Source: Salvia splendens
Lineage: Eukaryota > Streptophyta > Magnoliopsida > Lamiales > Lamiaceae
DNA length: 64,000 nt
Direction: 5' to 3'
Assembly: GCF_004379255.2 (NCBI RefSeq)
Contig: NC_056040.1
Location: 4,940,257-5,004,256, forward strand
The translations under genes and the position numbers were made by a program. The notes under the pieces were generated by a model that worked only from the letters and a program-made list of their open reading frames with translations, was not told the DNA's origin and did no database searches. Positions 33,370 through 46,232 of the stretch are shown here, one piece after another (the stretch's first letter is position 1; the number at the start of each line of letters is the position of its first letter).

Positions 33370-36003
33370 TTGGTATTATCAGACAAGAAGCTGAAGAGGA
33401 AGCTACGAGCTGCAAGAGCTGGAATAAATGCAGTCTTAGGGGCTCAGAATAATTCCACTGGCAAAAATTATGAGAAATCCCAGGCTATTGTTTCAAAAGC
33501 CTCAGATTCCTTGAGGGCTATCCGAAATCTAGAGGCACACATAAACAGTGATGTGGAGCTAAAGCTACAAGATGGTACGAACTCAGATACTATGCGGTGA
33601 AGAAGAATTAGGTGACGAAAAGGAAGAGAGATGAAAGTGAGACATCAGAGAACGTGAAGAAGACGAAAGATGAAAGTAAGGTATCAAAGAGAGTGAAGAA
33701 GAAAAGCAACAAGAAACAGAAGAGAAAGAATTACGATAAAAAATTTGAGGCAGAAGATGGGGCTGTCAAGGAAGGAGTTAACCACAATGAGCATGGATCC
33801 ACTGTGAAGCAACTTGTGGCAAATGTTGAAATGAGCATTGATTTTGAGAGGTATGCCATTCCTGACTTTATTCTACTGGAAGGTTTATATTTCTCGTGGA
33901 CTTTGCTCGTACTTAGACATTTTGAAATATTTTATTGAAGAGTTGGATAATTTATGCGAAGGCTGAACAGTAATTGTTTAATTTTCTCATCTGAGGGTTG
34001 TATCTAGGTGAACTTTTTCCACAATGCTGATTTGTTTAATGAGTTGAGTTTGTAATATGTGCATCTCTTTTTGTGGCTCAATTGCTTGGAACTATGTTAA
34101 ATCGCATGATAATTGTTAACTCATACTTTCTTAACCTTCTCATTTTGTAGCTCATTTTCTTAGAACTATGTTTAAATCGCATGATAAGAGTTAACTCATA
34201 CTTTCTTAACTTTAATTGCTGGGTGAAACTTAACATAAAATTTCAGAACTCACTTGCCAAAAGAGCAAGTCTAGCAACCCTTCTCGTGTTTTCCTATGCA
34301 TCAAAAGGCGACCTAACCAGCCTAAACATAATTCTCTTTCCCCGTCTTCCTGTAGCTGTTGTTTCCTTGTCTGAACAACTAGTAACATGATTCTTATGAA
34401 AATTTAGCATGATAATGCAAAGGCCTTTTTGCTTTATCACTCTTCTGGGCCACTGTAGGTTGTAATTCTGTGGTGAGGTCTTGTGACTTTTTCATATTTT
34501 CGTATGCTTTGGATAATTTCACTTATCAAATCTTGCTTTGTCCTGCAGGAAAAATATAGAGACTTCTCAAAAAATTTATGTTGGAGCTATTCCATACTTC
34601 TTCAGTGAGGATGATATTATAAGTTGCTTTGAAGGTTGTGGAACCATTGCTTGCATTGATTGTATGACATTTCCAGTTACTGGGAAGTTCAGAGGAATAG
34701 CAATTATTACTTTTATGGTAGATTCTTTGTCTGGCTAGAGGATATTTTTTCTTATTCCTTCTAAGATTCCACAGTTTGTGTTATTAGTACTTAGGATGTG
34801 GACATCTAGTAAGCATGCAATACAAATATGACAGAGAACAGGAATGCTACTAGATAGTTTGTCGTATTTGTGTTATTGTTACATTTCATCTAGCTGTTGA
34901 ATTGGAAAGGAAGTATCAATCTTATACGATGTTATCTAAACTTAGTTTATTGATTGAACTCCTAGGTTTTGAAGTTCTTTTTGGAGCTTACAAGTTGTAA
35001 GATCTTGTTTAACAACAGGGGAGTATCAATTTATGTCTCATTGTGCTTTTTCAATAATTTCCCAACTTCAACATTTTCACAATGATGTGTCAATGTGATA
35101 TTTCCGGCATTTGAAATCTCATGGGGGCATGCTGCAGTCTTTTGTGGAAATGCATGCGTTCACGCTTACTGAAAATGTAATGTGAGTTTTGCTTAATATA
35201 TGAGATGGACATAATAATTGCATTATGTCCTGACATGGGTCTGAGCAAATCTGGAGTGTTCGATCATAGCACTTTTGCCTTGACACTTGACAGGCAATGA
35301 TAACCATCAGTGTACCTTTCTTTGCTGATAATTCGAGCCCTGTGTGTAGCTATGATCATATTTTTAGGTAATAAATCACTGTCTTAAGTTGATGGAGGGC
35401 ATGATCATTTTCCTAAAGTTAATTTGTGCTCCTTCTCTTGTAGACTGAAGCTGCAGCTAAAATGGCACTGGCACTTGATGGTTCTGACATCTGTAACACT
35501 TCAGAGCCCTGTTCACTTTGTCTTTATCTCAATATCTAATGTTTTGCAGGGGTGGTTTTTTCCTTGAAATCCAGCCTTTCAAGGCAGCTAGAGAAAATAA
35601 TTTGCCCAATTTTGCACCATGTGTTGCAGAGGGCTACAGTAGGATATATGTAGGTAATATGTCATGGGATGTAACTCAGAATGATTTGAAGAATGCGCCT
35701 GCTGGCTGTGGAATTGAATCTGTTCGGTTTGATGAGGACAAAGAGACGGGTGAGTTCAAGGGATATGGCCATGTGGATTTCTATGACAGTCTTTCTCTAA
35801 AAACAGCTTTGAATCTGGATCAAGCAGTAAGCTGTACTCCAGCTCTACTCAATAAGGGAAGATTCATTGTTGATCATATTGTAGAGAGAAGATTCATTGT
35901 TGATAGTATTGTAGTTGTATATCGTTTACTTAATTTCAGAAATTATGCTTTAATGTTGAATATACTGTTGGACTTGTTAAAGCTCATTCCACTCCACTTT
36001 TAG
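33370..36003 (+). pseudogene. PHIP1: PHIP1-like two-RRM RNA-binding protein, decayed
   Basis: Segments match the plan of phragmoplastin-interacting protein 1. An N-terminal VLSDKKLKRKLR (33373-) leads into a Lys/Glu-rich region (33612-33870). RRM1 (KIYVGAIPYF, 34547-34710) continues as TEAAAKMALALDG (35443-). RRM2 follows (RIYVGNMSWD, KGYGHVDF, 35551-35830). It looks broken. The codon where family members start with Met is TTG. The frame stops at 33598 and resumes in another frame at 33612 without room for an intron. The 35443 exon cannot join the 35551 exon in phase. RRM2 is shortened, and the zinc knuckles I expect at the C-terminus are absent. An alternative is a diverged gene with unusual splicing. 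Confidence 0.6.
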
Positions 36004-37306
36004 ATGATTAGTAGTACATCTCTTTTGTTGTGCAGCTGCTCAAGTCGTGCCACTAACTAGCTTGTTTTGTCTTTTTTTATTATGCTAATGTGACCTGTAT
36101 AGGATGTGAAACGTATTCTCGATGTTTCTCTTACTTCTCAAACTTTTTTAATCATGTAGTATAGTAATAGTATAATGTAAATAGTTGCCCTATTGTGTTT
36201 TTATATAGTACTCATATGTAGACTTTGGCGAAACCACATGTGTATGTTTAAAATAATTAGAATTAGAATTTTGTAGATATATTTCAACTTAAAATTAAAG
36301 TCGTTGCATAGTTGATTAGGCAAATCGGCCACTAAAATCTGTTAGCCACAAAACCTCCACGCAAGCAAGCATGTCAATCATCAACCAAAGAAGAATGGTT
36401 GATCCTCACCTCATGCGATAAGCAACTTGATTACTTGAGTCTTCTTTCTTATCTAGAATAAGTTATATCATGAGAAAAAATAAATGTACATGTACATAAT
36501 ATAGGAGGTGAGATTCACAATGAACTAAACAAAATTGTTATTAAATCGAACTGTCTTTGAATTTAGATTTCATTAACATATAGTAGTAGTAGTAGTACCT
36601 GCTGTCGTAGTGGAAATTAGAAAAATTGATACATAAACACCACATATTTATTACTCCATGTGAAGCATAGAGTAATGGCACTTGTAGTAGATGGACAATC
36701 TTTTAATTTATGTGTATGTTGCGATCAATTGTTACAACGTCACGTGCGCTGATGTAGTACGGTCTGTGCCCAAACATTTATTTATTGATGTGGTACAGTT
36801 TGTGCACCAAACATTTATTTATGTAACATATTCCCTTGGTCACAATTAAAGTTTTAATCATTAAATTGACTTAGTTGTTGGAAAATTACTACTCCTATTC
36901 TCAACAGAAAAAGAAATCACCATATAATGTGAGTACAACAAAAGACAAGGCCGCTCCGGCCAGATCCCATCGAGTTCTTCCTAAAAATTGGCCCAACCCG
37001 GAAATTCACCCTTTCAGAGAAAATAGAGTTCAACCTGAAACCAGATCATTGGGTTTAACTGAAAACTAGTGTCAACCTCGTACGATGCATGGCCAAGTCA
37101 ACCGGCTTTCTTTTGCCAATTTGGCCCCGCGCGACCCAATATTCCTATGGGTCTAGAATTCTCTGCCCTAATTTGGTTGGCTGAATTGTCGGGCCGAACC
37201 AATTTGTGACACTTCTAACTGTGAGTGAATTTGTGATGAATCCAAATTTTATAAATAGTGAGATAAAAAGAAGTTAAAAGGTTAGTAAAAATGAGAAACC
37301 TTTTAA

Positions 37307-37511
37307 ATACTCCATTTGTTCACAATTTAAAGTCTTACTTTAACTCGGTGTTGGTTATATAGAAATATGAAGAAAAGTGATTGGAAAAAATTAGTAGAAT
37401 GCAAAGTATTAATTTTATAATAGAACGTGAATATAAAACAAATGAGACTTTGAATTATGGATAGATCAAAATGATAAACATGTATATTATTTTATGAACG
37501 GATGAAGTATA
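37307..37511. mobile_element. Stowaway-like MITE
   Basis: TACTCCATTTGTTCACAAT at the left is answered by ATGAACGGATGAAGTA at the right. Internal CAATTTAAAGTCTTACTTT and the inverse TGAGACTTTGAATTATGG support pairing of the ends. Confidence 0.5.
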
Positions 37512-39381
37512 GTAACATATCTCCATTGCGTACCATTATTGCTCCTCCACTTCCCTGCAGGTACAAAAATAAAGTGCCATATTATAATACTTTTAATTTT
37601 AATTTTGTCACGGTTAGAAGATAGTGAGTGATACACTAGAAAATATAATAGTCATAACAGGGTAAATGTAAAGTTAATACTCATTCAAATCAATATTAAT
37701 ACTAATAACTAGACGTAAAATTACACGCCACTCAGATAACAATGAACGGCTATATTTTATGTAGGTGTATTCATAAATTAAAACTTGCAATCTACTAAAG
37801 AAAATTGGCACATAGTCAACTGACATAATTTAGGAAATTCCAAGACAACTAAGAAACAACGAATAGAAGAGGACAAACTTCAAATGGGACAAACGACAGT
37901 AGGCCTTTTATCCTAAAGAAAATTTGTTGCCTTCTATTTTGTCATCTTTCTTGTGGTTAAATGATCAAAATTCAAATACGGAACATGGCTCTGGACACAG
38001 ATACACAGAAATGTCACTTAATTGTATCTTCAAGAAAACCATGGATCATGCTAAATCCTTAATTAGCCGAATAAATATAAAAATAGATATACTACAGTAT
38101 TATATCTTTGGAGTATTTATACAGTGTCCAATCATGTCCTTAATAACATTCACTATCTGAAGATTCGCATATCCATAGTGTTCGTTCTTTAGATTGTAGT
38201 ACAACTTTTGGGGTGTTTTTCTTGGGTTTTCAACTGCACCATGGGCTAAAATTCAAAAAAATAATAATATTCAAAGTAATTTCTTGTTAATTGTTTGATG
38301 TCTACCATGCCATGCATGTGTTTTACATTCAATATTGATTAACCATCACTATTTCCTTTTGCATATCAATAAATACGAATATTAATGCATGATGATTGAG
38401 GTTTAGGATTTAAACCGAATCGATTTTTTTAAAAGATTTAGTTATCATCAAAAAAAAGGTAAAAAAAATAGTAGTTAAAATATTTGTTATGAAGCACAAC
38501 TAACCTTACTTTTCACTTGCCCTCAATTCCTTAAAAAAATAGACAATATTTAAAACGACACAAGTCTATCTTATTTTCTTCTACCACGTCAGTATTTTAT
38601 CTCATAGTCTATCCTTCTGCAATGGTACAACCTATCTCAAAGCTCATCCCACACATCCCATCTCATTTCCACATCCACACTATTTTATTTTTATTCTTAT
38701 AATTCTTTGTTTAATATGTTATCAAATTAAATAAATTAAAATACCAAAATAATACAATACACTGGGAAATGAATTTTAATGAGTACAAACATGCTATTTA
38801 TAAAATCACAAATTATTAAAAGAATTTAATAATTTATATTGTGAAATGAATTTTAATTGAGTACAAATTATTAATTAAATAGATGAAAACCTAAATTAGG
38901 GTCATCTACAATCTAATTAGTCCATGACATACTAAAAAATTAGTACTACTGTTTATTTAATAAAATTATTGACCCATTAATAAATCCCATTTTATAGTAA
39001 CAATTAAATATATACGAAAACCTAATTTACTATTCATCTTCTTCTTCGTAAATCTCTCTGCGTAAACCTAATTTATCTCTCTTCAAAAAAGATTTTGCAC
39101 AAAAGAAAATTTTATTTTTCGCTGGATCGACGGTCGGCAGCACAATGGGCACCGATCCACCATCGATCTCGGCACCCAAATCATGTGCGGTGCCCAAGTG
39201 TTCGGCGGTTGGGGGAGCCGATGGGCTGCTTTTTCGCCACGATGGGCACCAATCGCAATGGCGGGATATCGGCGCCCCATTGTGGATGCTCTAAAATTTT
39301 GGATGAAGAAATCGAGACTGTTAACCGATTATATTCCTCTATTCCAAAGGCTAATTAACAGTTGAAAACAATATACTTTTA

Positions 39382-39501
39382 TTGAAGAGTGATATTTGAA
39401 ATTGGTCCATAGAAAATTAGGTTCCCACGTTTTCAAGTTTAGGAACCTAAAACGTGCGAAACTCATTTTTTATGGACCAATTTTGATTTCAATCTTCATT
39501 A
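39382..39501. mobile_element. 120-bp hairpin-forming MITE
   Basis: ATTGGTCCATAGAAAAT and AGGTTCC in the left arm pair with GGAACCT and TTATGGACCAAT in the right arm, and TTGAAGA pairs with TCTTCA outside. Arms are about 45-50 bp around a short loop. It is non-coding. Confidence 0.65.
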
Positions 39502-40356
39502 AATTAGTTATTCGATCATACTCTATTATATTTAAGTTTTATAATTAATGTCTTTATTTTGAGAAAATTCGATGATATAGTTCAACTGAATTGATGTGTG
39601 GAACAAATTTAATACAGTAGAAAGTTAGTTTTCTTTCCTAAATCTCACACCTTTCCAGTATCATCAACAGACAAATTTGCTATTCTGCATAGTTGATGCA
39701 GTCGCTTTCATAAGTTTAGTTGATTTCGAAAAATACCCTAACTACGAATAAATGATAGTCAAAATAAAATATTTACCCATATTCATTTAAATCAAACCAT
39801 TAGATTCTTCTAATTTAATTTCTTTGAGATTATTAATCCTAAAATTTACTCCTAATTATCAAAAGGGGAATGATCAATTGCTAACTCATCATTTAATTGC
39901 TAACTACAACTAATTTAAGACCATATAATTTTAGAAATCTTGTAGTCTACAATTTGTTATGTGCAATTTCATTTTTTATTTTTTAATATTAAAAAGATAA
40001 TAATAACTATCAAATTTAGGATTTAGAAACAATGTCAATACAGTCTATAAAATATATCAACACAAAGACATGACAATGTCAATACAATTTCATATTGACA
40101 TTGTACAATCATTGTATTGACATATTATGTGTCGTGTATGATATAAAGCTGTTAACGGATTTTATGAAAATTTTTGAATTTTTTTTCAAATTTTGACATC
40201 GGAACATATACAAGTGGGATCTCGTTAGAATCTCGTTAGAATCCTTATGAAATTGTCTTTAATTTGATATATGTTGTGCGAAAAAATAATTTAAATCGAG
40301 AAAGTTATATGCGTTTTAAAGTTATTAGATATGTTTCAAAAGTTAGTTACACTTAA

Positions 40357-40796
40357 GAGTGTCCACAATGGTGGCCCTTGAAGGCCACCAAAGTTGGTCC
40401 GGCCACCATTTGTGGCTCTCTTGTGGCCCTCCGCAATGGTAAATGAACAAAATTAACAATAACAACAAGGGCCACGAAATGTGGCCCTCTCCAAAAAAAA
40501 ATTAATTTGTTTGCTTTTTTAATGATATTTTTTAATTTAACTATATTAAATTTTATTAGACTAATAATTTGGAAAATAAACATAATTTAATAAAGTTACG
40601 AATTAAAGACAAATTTTCATCGTACTATAGATAGAGGAAAATTCTACAATGAAAATTTTTAAAAAACACAACATCAAAAGATAAAAAAACGCCACCGCCT
40701 CCTACTCGGTGGCGTCATCAGCCGCAAAACGTGGCTCTCTGCAGTGGGGGGCCGCGCACCGAGCCGCGGGCCGCGGCTCCCCCACTGTGGACACTC
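40357..40796. mobile_element. Harbinger-type MITE with TAA target duplication
   Basis: GAGTGTCCACAATGG at the left and CCACTGTGGACACTC at the right are flanked by TAA at 40354-40356 and 40797-40799. It is 440 bp, GC-rich at both ends (GGCCACC, CCGCGGC) with an AT-rich middle, and has no transposase. Confidence 0.8.
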
Positions 40797-41270
40797 TAAT
40801 TTGTTGTAAATTGACTTTAATACTTTTCTTGATGTTTTTTTTATCGTATTGACATTTCGGGTATATACCATTGATTTGAATATCTAATGATTATTATTTA
40901 ATTGTAGTTAGCAATTAAGGATGGAGCCATTTAACAAATATTTATATCTTTTAAAAAAAGAATAGATTCTTCCAATTTAATTTCTCGAAGACATATCTAA
41001 TTTAGTTGTACCAACATTTATATATTCCCAATAAAGAACTGCTATGAATAATCTGTATGAAAACTCAAACCAGAAGTCAAGAAAATACAAAAACGGAAAA
41101 ATCGATGCAAAGAAGCCTGAAAAAGTTAAAAAGTGTAATATGAAGACCAAAAAGGCACAAGAAAGACTTTTGCAATCACAGACACTGTCGCACACACCTC
41201 TCCTCTCTCCATATATTTTGTCTCTCTAATTCTCTCGCCGCCGCCGCCCTCAAACCCCATTCTTAGCGCC
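40797..41270. other. Promoter and 5' UTR region of the IDD gene
   Basis: TATATTTTG at 41212-41220 is a possible TATA element. It is followed by CT-rich sequence and (GCC)n just before the ATG at 41271. Confidence 0.45.
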
Positions 41271-43183
41271 ATGAATGAGTCCGCAGCTTCTGGGGACTCT
41301 TCTTCGGGTAATCAAACAACCCCTCCAAAACCCACTGAGAAGAAGAAACGGAATCTGCCTGGAATGCCAGGTTTGTAAGCTTCGAGTATCGATTTTGTTC
41401 AAATTCATGATAAATTTTGAATTATGGAGCTGAAAATATGCTTAATTGTGCGATTTCGTGGTGATTGGATCAGATCCTGAGGCGGAGGTGATTGCCCTAT
41501 CGCCGAAGACGCTGATGGCGACGAATAGATTCGTGTGCGAAATCTGCAGCAAGGGTTTCCAGCGGGATCAGAATCTGCAGCTGCATCGGAGGGGTCACAA
41601 TCTGCCATGGAAGCTGCGGCAGAGGTCGAGCAAGGATGTGAAGAAGCGCGTTTACGTCTGCCCCGAGCCGAGCTGCGTCCACCACGAGCCGTCGCGGGCG
41701 CTGGGCGATCTCACCGGGATCAAGAAGCATTTCTGCAGGAAGCACGGCGAGAAGAAGTGGAAATGCCACAAATGCTCCAAGAAATACGCCGTTCAATCCG
41801 ACTGGAAGGTGCATTCCAAGATTTGTGGAACCAAAGAGTACAAATGCCAATGTGGAACCGCGTTTTCGAGGTTTTGAGTGGCTTCAATTTCCACTTGAAT
41901 TTGTGTTCATTTGCTTATTAGTTTGTGGTTTTGATTGCAGGAGGGATAGTTATATCACGCACAGGGCGTTTTGTGATGCTTTGGCTGGTGAAACCGCGAA
42001 AGCTCCGTCAGCAGCTGAGCCTGCTGCTGATATTGCTCAAGATCTCGAAGCTGGTGTATCGTCGTCGCCACCAGTGTCGCTGCCGCCTCAGCAATCCCCT
42101 GCACCTGAAGATCCTCCTCCTTCTGACAATAGTAATCATGGTATTTTGCTACAACTTGGATTTCATTGTTTTAGGCTTTTAGTTGTCGTTTCCTCTATAC
42201 TTTTGTTGATTAGGACAAAATAGAATAGCGTTTGGTGTATATCTGTCTTTGATCTTGAAGTTGCTTCTGTCTGTTACTGCTTTCTGTTGTTATCTGCATA
42301 TAATTTTAGACTATGTCCACATATGTTAGATGCATAATGATATAATGGAATTATAAACTAGGACAACTAGAAGCAATCTCTGTCTCGTGTTTGTTTCTTG
42401 ATACTGTACTTTTTAGTGTCGGAGTTACTGGATAGCGCCGCGGCCAATCCGAGCAGCAGCCAGATTTTAGAAGAGCTGCCTAATGTCACAAGCTTGGCCA
42501 CTGGATGCAGCAGTAGCAGTTGCTCCGGCAGTAGTGGGAGCTCGAGCAGTAATGTATTCGCCAGCCTGTTTGCTTCATCCACATCTTCAGCAAACTTGCA
42601 ACCGCAAACGACTGGATTTACCAACTTATTTCAATCTATTTCCTGTCCTGATTATACACCTGATGTCGCACCCTCTTCATCTTCAGAACCTGTAGCTCTC
42701 TGCCTTGCTGTGAATCAAGGCTCGTCAATCTTTGGAAAAGTAGGGCAGGAGCGCAGGCAGTATCCTCCAGCGCCACAGCCTACTCTCTCGGCAACAGCAT
42801 TGCTGCAGAAGGCTGCTCAAGTCGGTGCTGCTGCGCAAAACATGTCATTGCTGAGGGGTCTTGGGGTAGTTTCGTCTTCCTCATCTCCCAACTCTACCGA
42901 GGAGTGGAGTCAGCAGAAAATGGAGACCAGTGGGGGATCATTAGCTTCTGGGCTTGGCCTCGGACTTGGATGTGATAGTGGGACTGGTTTGAAGGAATTG
43001 ATGTTGGGAACTCCTTCGGTTTTCAGCCCTAAGCACACGACTCTTGACCTTCTCGGGCTGGGGATGGCTGCTAGTGGTTGCTCAACGAGTGGGCTATCAG
43101 CTTTGATGAGCTCCGTTAATGGTGGTCTCGACGTTTCTGCAGCAGCACAACCATTCAATGGAAGAGAATATGATAGCCAGTAG
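41271..43183 (+). CDS. IDD: INDETERMINATE DOMAIN (IDD) C2H2 zinc-finger transcription factor
   Basis: Exons 41271-41370, 41474-41870, 41941-42140 and 42417-43183 keep phase and encode 487 residues. A nuclear signal KKKRNLPG is followed by the family signature [19 protein letters not shown]. Four fingers form the ID domain: C2H2 at residues 53-75 ([17 protein letters not shown]), a second long finger, then two CCHC fingers ([21 protein letters not shown] spread over the third; [12 protein letters not shown] opens the fourth). The fourth finger is split by intron 2, as is usual in IDDs. The C-terminus has the two known IDD motifs, [11 protein letters not shown] and TLDLLGLGM. IDDs bind DNA with a TTTGTC core and work with DELLA, SCR and SHR proteins. 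The tail (GLSALMSS) suggests the IDD4/5/6 group. Confidence 0.95.
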
Positions 43184-43640
43184 ATGGGGAGGCTTGTCTG
43201 ATTGAAGGTTTGTTAGTAGCAGTTGTGATATGTGAGTATATAATAGAGATATGCAATTTTACTCAGTAGAACAGTATGTTGGATAGCCGATTATATAAAT
43301 AATTAGAAGTTGAATTACAGTATTATTTAGTTTAGTGACCATATATGGTTAGGTGGAGGCAATAAAAGTAGTAGAGGTGAAGTGGATAATGTAATGCACT
43401 AATGGTAATTTAAAACATCTTAGATTAGGGATAAGTTAAATTTGATAGGGACAGATACATAAAAGTTTTTAGGTTTCTTGATTAAGCATCATCTGTCACA
43501 TAACATGTTTCTTTTAATAACATAGAGTATATATTAGGCTGAGGGTGTGATATTGGATCCTAATGCATGTTTGATGGTTGTGTAATGTGTTACTGATTTG
43601 TCTTTATATCATCTTGATTTACCAAAATCCTAGTCAAATA
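43184..43640. other. IDD 3' UTR and spacer
   Basis: AT-rich trailing sequence with no further feature seen. Confidence 0.4.
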
Positions 43641-44690
43641 TCACTATAGGTTCAATATCTATCTGCTTATTCGGTCGGTTCCGGTTCTAACCGGACCGGT
43701 TGACCGGTCTTAAATTTTCATAAATCCTAGAACCGGAACAGATCGGTTCCGGTTTGGAACCGGCCTGAACCCTAGGTATTATTCTGGTTCCAAACCAAAA
43801 CCGATGTATAATTTTAATCCGAATTTATTTATAATTTTAAATAGTTCAATACTAAAAAAATAATAATCCAACGTCTAGAAATATAACAAATAATACCTAA
43901 GAATTCAAATAAATACACAAAAAATACAAACCAACAATACAATAATATTCATGTATGGATAAGAGTGATGCCAAGTGTAGTAGGTCGGACTAATTTATGT
44001 TAACAATTTTTTAATACAAAAATACGAGTTCTAAACTTTAGTAATTTTTTTAAAAAAATGAGTTTTAAAATTAAATTTCATTTTCCCTTTTTTGGCTAAA
44101 CAAATATTCATTGGAATTTTCAATACTAATTGATCTTCTTGTGGAGTTGTGACTTTTTGGTTTATAACGGAACAATTAATAATTATTCACAAATAGGTTA
44201 AAATCGCATGTTAAACAAATTGTTACATAAATTTGGTATAAAGTTAAATTTCTATCCTATGAAATGATATTGTATTTGTATAAGTTCTTTTGGAAATTAA
44301 AAACAAACTTAAGATGTCCTACTCATTATAGTTAGTTCATAAAAAATGGATTAGAGAAATAATTGTAGATTCAAAGTCTCACGGTTTAAACATTTTAAAT
44401 ACTTCAGAAAACAGAGCTCGCAAATCTAACACTTAAATCTAAAAATCACCCAATGTTTCAAATTATTTTACTTTAATTCAAAATTAATTCAATTAAATTA
44501 GATTTATTAGTATATTAAATTATAAAAAAATAAAATTGAATTATAATCCGGTTCCGGTTCGGAACCGCAACCGATTTTATTTAAAAAGTTGGAACCGGTA
44601 CCGGAACCGGAACCGAATTTTCCCGTTCCTCAATTAACCGGCCGGTTCCAATTCTGGTTAATCGAGAACCATTTAAGCAGCCCTATAAGA
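43641..44690. mobile_element. Putative DNA transposon remnant with GGTTCCGG/CCGGAACC-rich ends
   Basis: 43671-43770 is packed with CCGGTT, GGTTCCGG and GACCGGT motifs. 44545-44660 carries the inverse set (GGAACCG, CCGGTACCGG, GGCCGGTTCC). Between them the DNA is AT-rich and non-coding. Outer sequences CACTATAGG at the left and CCCTATAAG at the right suggest decayed terminal repeats. Dense subterminal motifs are typical of hAT or CACTA derivatives. The family was not determined. Confidence 0.45.
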
Positions 44691-45018
44691 GATCATTCCA
44701 TATGGTATATACCTTATTCATTCCAACCAATTTTAAATTAATGAATTGGTCTCGCAGAATAGATTGGTGGGGAATTGCACACTTAAAATATTTTTCATTT
44801 GTTTGTGAGAAACTCAACCATGCTGCCAGCAAATTGTGACAATGATAGGTTTAATTTTCGTAAATAAGACTAATAATCATCCGTGGTTTTTATTTTAAGG
44901 AAATTCAGTGGATGCAACATCTTAAAGAAAGCGTAATAAAGAAATAGAAAAAGAAATAAAGAAATGCTTTTTCCCAAGGAAGGAATGCATTTTCCCAATA
45001 GAGACATTCCCTTAGCAT

Positions 45019-45120
45019 ACTACCCTCGACCTTCTTGGCTTGGGGATGGTCGCCAGTGGTGGCTCCGTTGGCGGCCTTTGATGGAATGAAGCTCGACAAC
45101 GCTGTTGATGTATGTAGTGC
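45019..45120 (+). pseudogene. Stray fragment of an IDD gene C-terminus
   Basis: In frame from 45019 the sequence reads [16 protein letters not shown] and then stops at 45079. The intact IDD gene upstream has [16 protein letters not shown], so 13 of the first 16 residues or more agree. Similarity fades around GACAACGCTGTTGATG. No zinc fingers or start codon are nearby. It is best read as the remnant of a tandem or dispersed IDD duplicate, 1.8 kb downstream of the gene. Confidence 0.7.
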
Positions 45121-45432
45121 CAAATACTTGAGTTTACGTTTTATATGATAGAGGAAATTTTGCATTTCAAGGTCCCAAGGGCTTTGATGAAATTAACAAA
45201 TACTATCATTTTCTAGAAATGGAGAGCGATGTTACTACTGCCTGCAGCCGTGTAGTGGACGCAGCCACCATACCTCGTCCCATACGATGATCGTAAAGTT
45301 CAGGTACGAGCTCGTACACTCCCCTACGGAATTAGGTGGATATGTCTGATTCAATATATGATACAAATAAGACTTTATAGGTTTGTTGTGTTAAACTCAT
45401 ATAGATGAGTAAAGCGTACGGAGAATGACTGA

Positions 45433-45435
<3 letters not shown>

Positions 45436-45483
<48 letters not shown>
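45436..45483. repeat. (AT)n microsatellite
   Basis: An uninterrupted AT run of about 46 bp, likely to be polymorphic in length. Confidence 0.95.
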
Positions 45484-45485
<2 letters not shown>

Positions 45486-46232
45486 TAAGACTGCATCACA
45501 TATGCTACCAAAGCTAGCTTTGGGTATATGGTCCCAGGTCCCATAGGTTTAGACGTTTAGATATGTTGTGGGTTCACTTTTATCAAAAATTGTTTAGCTT
45601 ACAAAGCTCTTGCTTACCACTCTTATTAAGCAATTGGAAGGTTGAATTTAGGTAGAGAATGTCAGCCAATAAATTAGGTCTTTTCTAAAAGCAAAGATGA
45701 ATTATTGCATTGTTAATTGGAAATGAAGAGAGGCGTAGCTATAAAGTTTAGCATTGATATCTTGCTCAATCACAAGTGTGGATATTTAATTTATGAAGTT
45801 TTAAGCTAGGTACAATTAGATGATTTATAGCAATTGACTAAATATAAGCCAATAATAGAGAAGAAAACTAGGATTATAATGGTTGTGACATCATGAAAAT
45901 GACATAAATTGGGAATCATAAGACGACATAGCAATATAGTAATGGTCCAAGAGTGAGGCAGGCCGGCCAGGTGCCTACCATAATTGCACCTTAAGGTACA
46001 TTTGATACAATAAACACAAAGTCGGATGATTCAACGTAAAAAATGGATGGAAGTGGGCACAGACGGTATGTGTAAGAACTGTTTGTTTATTTTCGTTCAT
46101 ACCAAGTTACATAAGCAGTTGAAAGTACATAATGAAATTGTACGAGTCACTCAGTGCTCCGCTTTAAATAACAAATTGTACAAACCATTTATTTGGGCTA
46201 AAAACCCATCATACATCTGACACCAAACTCTT

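Larger units (their letters stand above)
36004..40356. other. Gene-less region with small transposon remnants
   Basis: AT-rich, with no gene recognised. Apart from the two elements listed separately, 38606-39293 may be a Harbinger-like MITE: its right end is CCATTGTGGATGCTCT, and a weak partner TATCCTTCTGCAATGG lies near 38611. A (TAG)n run lies near 36581-36597. Confidence 0.45.
44691..46232. other. Spacer between IDD and cupin genes
   Basis: AT-rich. Apart from the IDD fragment and the AT run, no gene or repeat was recognised. Confidence 0.4.
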
